NCBI GenBank assembly: GCA_022615525.1
Contig: JAKEGN010000366.1
Location: 1-7,513, forward strand
Source: Woeseiaceae bacterium
GTDB taxonomy: Bacteria > Pseudomonadota > Gammaproteobacteria > Steroidobacterales > Woeseiaceae
Direction: 5' to 3'
DNA: 7,513 nt
Under the pieces are notes generated by a model. The model did no database searches. It saw only the letters and a program-made list of their open reading frames with translations, and had not been told where the DNA came from. Of this stretch, positions 5,459 through 7,513 are shown piece after piece. Each line of letters opens with the position of its first letter. The stretch's first letter is position 1. The position numbers and the translations under genes are program-made.

Positions 5459-6778
5459 CTAAAGGGACTTGAGCTGACTGGCGGGATGGATCCCGCAAGC
5501 ACGCCAGGTCGGATAAAGTGCTGCCGCCAGGGCAGAAAGTACCGCGAGCACGATCGCCGTCGAGACCATGACCCAGTCGAGGCGCACCAGGCGCTCGACG
5601 AATTCGATCTCGCCATAGAGCAGCTTGATCCCCTGCAGGCCCAGCATGGTCATGCCGATGCCGGCGATGCCTCCGGCGATACCGATGAGCCCGGCTTCCA
5701 CGATGTACTGACCGAAGATGGCACTCCGTGATGCACCGAGCGCGCGACGCAGGCCGATGTCGCCCGAACGCCGCATGATCTTCGCCAGCAGGAGCCCTAT
5801 GGTGTTGAGCAGGCAGACGAGCAAAAACAGCACCGCCAGTCCGAGCAGGACCTGTACGTCATCCTCGACCACCTCCCGGTTTTCCATCCATTGCATCACG
5901 TCGTACAGCCGGTTGTTGACCGCGCGCGGGTAGCGCCCCGCGGCTTTCTGTGTTTCGACATAAGCGTCGAGAAACGCCATGTACTCCTCACGCTCCGCCT
6001 CGCCGTGCAGTTCGACCCAGAGCTGCATCCAGACACATTCCGAACTGATGAAAGTCTGCCAGCCTATTTCGGCCATCGGCTTCCAGCAACTGGTATTACC
6101 CTGGCTCGACATTTCCTCTGCGATACTCACGCTGAAAGGTATATAGACGTCTTCGACTTCGCCAAAAGAATCATTCGATACGTCATAGAATTTTGGTGTC
6201 GGCTGCCAGGTATCGAGTACACCGGTTACGCGATACGAATCCCCGTTCATCACCACGTGCCGTCCCACCGGGTCCTCATCGCCGAACAGCTGTTCGCTGA
6301 TGGCACGACTGAGCACGACGACATAGGTCGTGCCGTCATCGGCTGATTTGTCCCAGCCGCTGCCGTAGAGGAACGGTGTATCGAACATCGGGAAGAAATC
6401 CGCCGAAGTGCTGCGGCTTGCGACCTGGAATGGCAACTGGCCCTCGCCTTCCGGCTGCATGACGCGCCCGCTGCGATAGCTCAGGACCTGTCGACGCGCT
6501 TTGCCGGCCGCGAGCAACGCCGTGCCATCGATGTACGTCACCTGGTCCGGCGGTTCGTTCGGCTCCTCGGCTGCCTCGTAGGGGTCCCAACTGTCGAGCT
6601 GCACGTGATACAGCAGTTTCGAGCGATGCGGTATGGGGTTGCCGCTCATCACGTAGTCGATGTTGACGATGGTCATGCAGGCGCCGATGCCGGTGGCAAT
6701 GGCCGCCACCATCAATGCGCTCAACACCGGATTGCGACGGATGCTCAGAAGTCCGAGCCTGGCGTAATAACGAAACAT
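5459..6778 (-). CDS. MacB/FtsX-type ABC transporter permease (first of two)
   Basis: This 439-residue permease has helix 1 at about 18-40, a periplasmic MacB-like domain at about 41-305, and helices at about 308-331, 356-378 and 402-422. The FtsX-type coupling segment RRSGDIGLRRALGASRSA (336-353) and the C-terminal YPTWRACGIHPASQLKSL are classic for the family. The periplasmic domain is longer than in its partner and has two cysteines, C231 and C248, absent from the partner and possibly forming a disulfide. It follows the ATPase gene by 14 bases, with AGGGAG seven bases before the ATG, so the two are co-transcribed and probably translationally linked. With the downstream permease it probably forms an asymmetric heterodimer driven by the shared ATPase. 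This is inferred from the gene order. Confidence 0.93.
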   Translation of the reverse strand: MFRYYARLGLLSIRRNPVLSALMVAAIATGIGACMTIVNIDYVMSGNPIPHRSKLLYHVQLDSWDPYEAAEEPNEPPDQVTYIDGTALLAAGKARRQVLSYRSGRVMQPEGEGQLPFQVASRSTSADFFPMFDTPFLYGSGWDKSADDGTTYVVVLSRAISEQLFGDEDPVGRHVVMNGDSYRVTGVLDTWQPTPKFYDVSNDSFGEVEDVYIPFSVSIAEEMSSQGNTSCWKPMAEIGWQTFISSECVWMQLWVELHGEAEREEYMAFLDAYVETQKAAGRYPRAVNNRLYDVMQWMENREVVEDDVQVLLGLAVLFLLVCLLNTIGLLLAKIMRRSGDIGLRRALGASRSAIFGQYIVEAGLIGIAGGIAGIGMTMLGLQGIKLLYGEIEFVERLVRLDWVMVSTAIVLAVLSALAAALYPTWRACGIHPASQLKSL

Positions 6779-6792
6779 CTCGTTGCTCCCTT

Positions 6793-7491
6793 TCAGGCGC
6801 TGGCGGTTGCAAGGTGCAGGCCGGGATCGTTGCTGCTGACGCGCCCGTCGTGCATGAAGATGTTGCGACGGGCCCGCCTGGCGAGGCTCTTCTCGTGCGT
6901 GACCATGATGATGGTCGTGCCTGAACGGTTGATCTCCTCGAGCAGTTGCATCACGCTTTCGGCCATCTGCGAGTCGAGATTTCCGGTCGGTTCGTCGGCC
7001 AGCAGGAATCGCGGTTCACCCGCCAGCGCTCTTGCAATTGCCACGCGTTGCTGTTGCCCACCGGAGAGCTGTGATGGCAGGTGGTGCGCTCGCGATCCCA
7101 GCCCGACCATGTCAATGACCCGGTCGATGCGTTGGCGGCGCTCCGCTGACCTGTAGCCCCGATAGCGTAGCGGCACGTCGACATTGTCGAAGACATCCAG
7201 TTCCGGAATCAGGTTGAAACTCTGGAAGATGAAGCCGATTTTTTCGTTCCGTAGCCGCGAGCGGTCGCGATCGCTCAGGTTGGTGACGTTCTGGCCATCG
7301 AGTTCGTAAATGCCGTTCGAGAATTCCTCGAGCAATCCGGCAATGTTGAGAAAGGTCGTCTTGCCCGACCCCGACGGTCCCGTCACCGAGATGAAGTCAC
7401 CTTCGTTGACGTTGAAGGAGAACTCGCGCAAAGCGTGCGTCTCGACGGATTCGGTACGGTAGACTTTCGAAACATTCTTCATACTCAGCAT
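6793..7491 (-). CDS. ABC transporter ATP-binding protein, LolD/MacB type
   Basis: This 232-residue nucleotide-binding subunit powers the two permeases encoded after it. All motifs are intact: Walker A GPSGSGKT (38-45), Q-loop Q90 in FIFQSFNLIP, signature LSGGQQQR (142-149), Walker B FLLADEP (162-168) with catalytic E167, D-loop NLDS (171-174) and switch histidine H199 in VTHE. FNLIPELDVFDNVDVPL after the Q-loop is typical of the LolD/MacB/FtsE branch, whose members work mechanically on periplasmic partners. The ATG at 7491 is chosen because GAGGGAG lies six bases upstream of it. A second ATG at 7482 gives the more usual start MKNVSKVY but has too long a spacing. The operon promoter and any upstream genes lie beyond the window edge. 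Confidence 0.95.
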   Translation of the reverse strand: MLSMKNVSKVYRTESVETHALREFSFNVNEGDFISVTGPSGSGKTTFLNIAGLLEEFSNGIYELDGQNVTNLSDRDRSRLRNEKIGFIFQSFNLIPELDVFDNVDVPLRYRGYRSAERRQRIDRVIDMVGLGSRAHHLPSQLSGGQQQRVAIARALAGEPRFLLADEPTGNLDSQMAESVMQLLEEINRSGTTIIMVTHEKSLARRARRNIFMHDGRVSSNDPGLHLATASA

Positions 7492-7497
7492 GAGACA

Positions 7498-7504
7498 CTC
7501 CCTC
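7498..7504 (-). promoter_or_regulatory. Ribosome-binding site of the ABC ATPase gene
   Basis: GAGGGAG on the minus strand lies six bases before the ATG at 7491 and 15 before the in-frame ATG at 7482. It favours the longer form by three residues. Confidence 0.6.
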
Positions 7505-7513
7505 GGTTGTCGC

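Noticed and set aside
5446..5616. 57-residue N-terminal extension of the second permease
   Set aside because: It overlaps the first permease gene, is Ser/Arg-rich and lacks family features, whereas a strong ribosome-binding site precedes the ATG at 5445.

Overview
This 7.5 kb window looks like chromosomal DNA from a moderately GC-rich proteobacterium. A gammaproteobacterium is my best guess, from codon style, dense packing, Shine-Dalgarno sites of the GGGAG type, and the mix of gene families. No species can be named from the sequence alone. I see no tRNA, rRNA, CRISPR array, insertion sequence or phage gene.

The left half is on the plus strand. It holds a small conserved gene of unknown function touching the window edge (7-408), an exported M20D amidohydrolase with a signal peptide and all expected metal ligands (460-1761), a 339-base non-coding stretch (1762-2100), a class II Fic-domain AMPylator with a C-terminal winged-helix region (2101-3258), and an unrecognised six-helix inner-membrane protein (3371-4231). 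The right half is a minus-strand operon that starts at 7491. It encodes a LolD/MacB-type ABC ATPase followed by two diverged MacB/FtsX-type permeases (7491-6793, 6778-5459, 5445-4228), separated by 14 and 13 bases. The plus- and minus-strand blocks meet tail to tail at a shared CTAG, where both stop codons overlap.

The most striking part is the stretch before the Fic gene. Thirteen copies of a GTCGA/TCGAC half-site (one with a single mismatch) lie between 1843 and 2057. Every one starts at a coordinate ending in 3, so all sit on one exact 10-bp grid, on the same face of the helix. They alternate in orientation and pair into dyads whose centres are exactly 35 bp apart (1850, 1885, 1920, 1955, 1990, 2025, and a decayed one at 2060). 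Short dyads (half-sites 10 bp apart) alternate with long dyads (20 bp apart), giving a 70-bp super-period. The long dyads carry inward A- and T-tracts, and the middle one is a perfect 14-bp inverted repeat. This looks like a cooperative operator array controlling the Fic gene. Because the Fic protein ends in a winged-helix-like region, autoregulation is an attractive but unproven hypothesis.

The genes do not form one obvious pathway. The ABC operon is probably an export, lipoprotein-handling or antimicrobial-resistance system whose partner genes, such as a membrane fusion protein, may lie beyond the right edge. The Fic gene with its operator array looks like a self-contained regulated unit.
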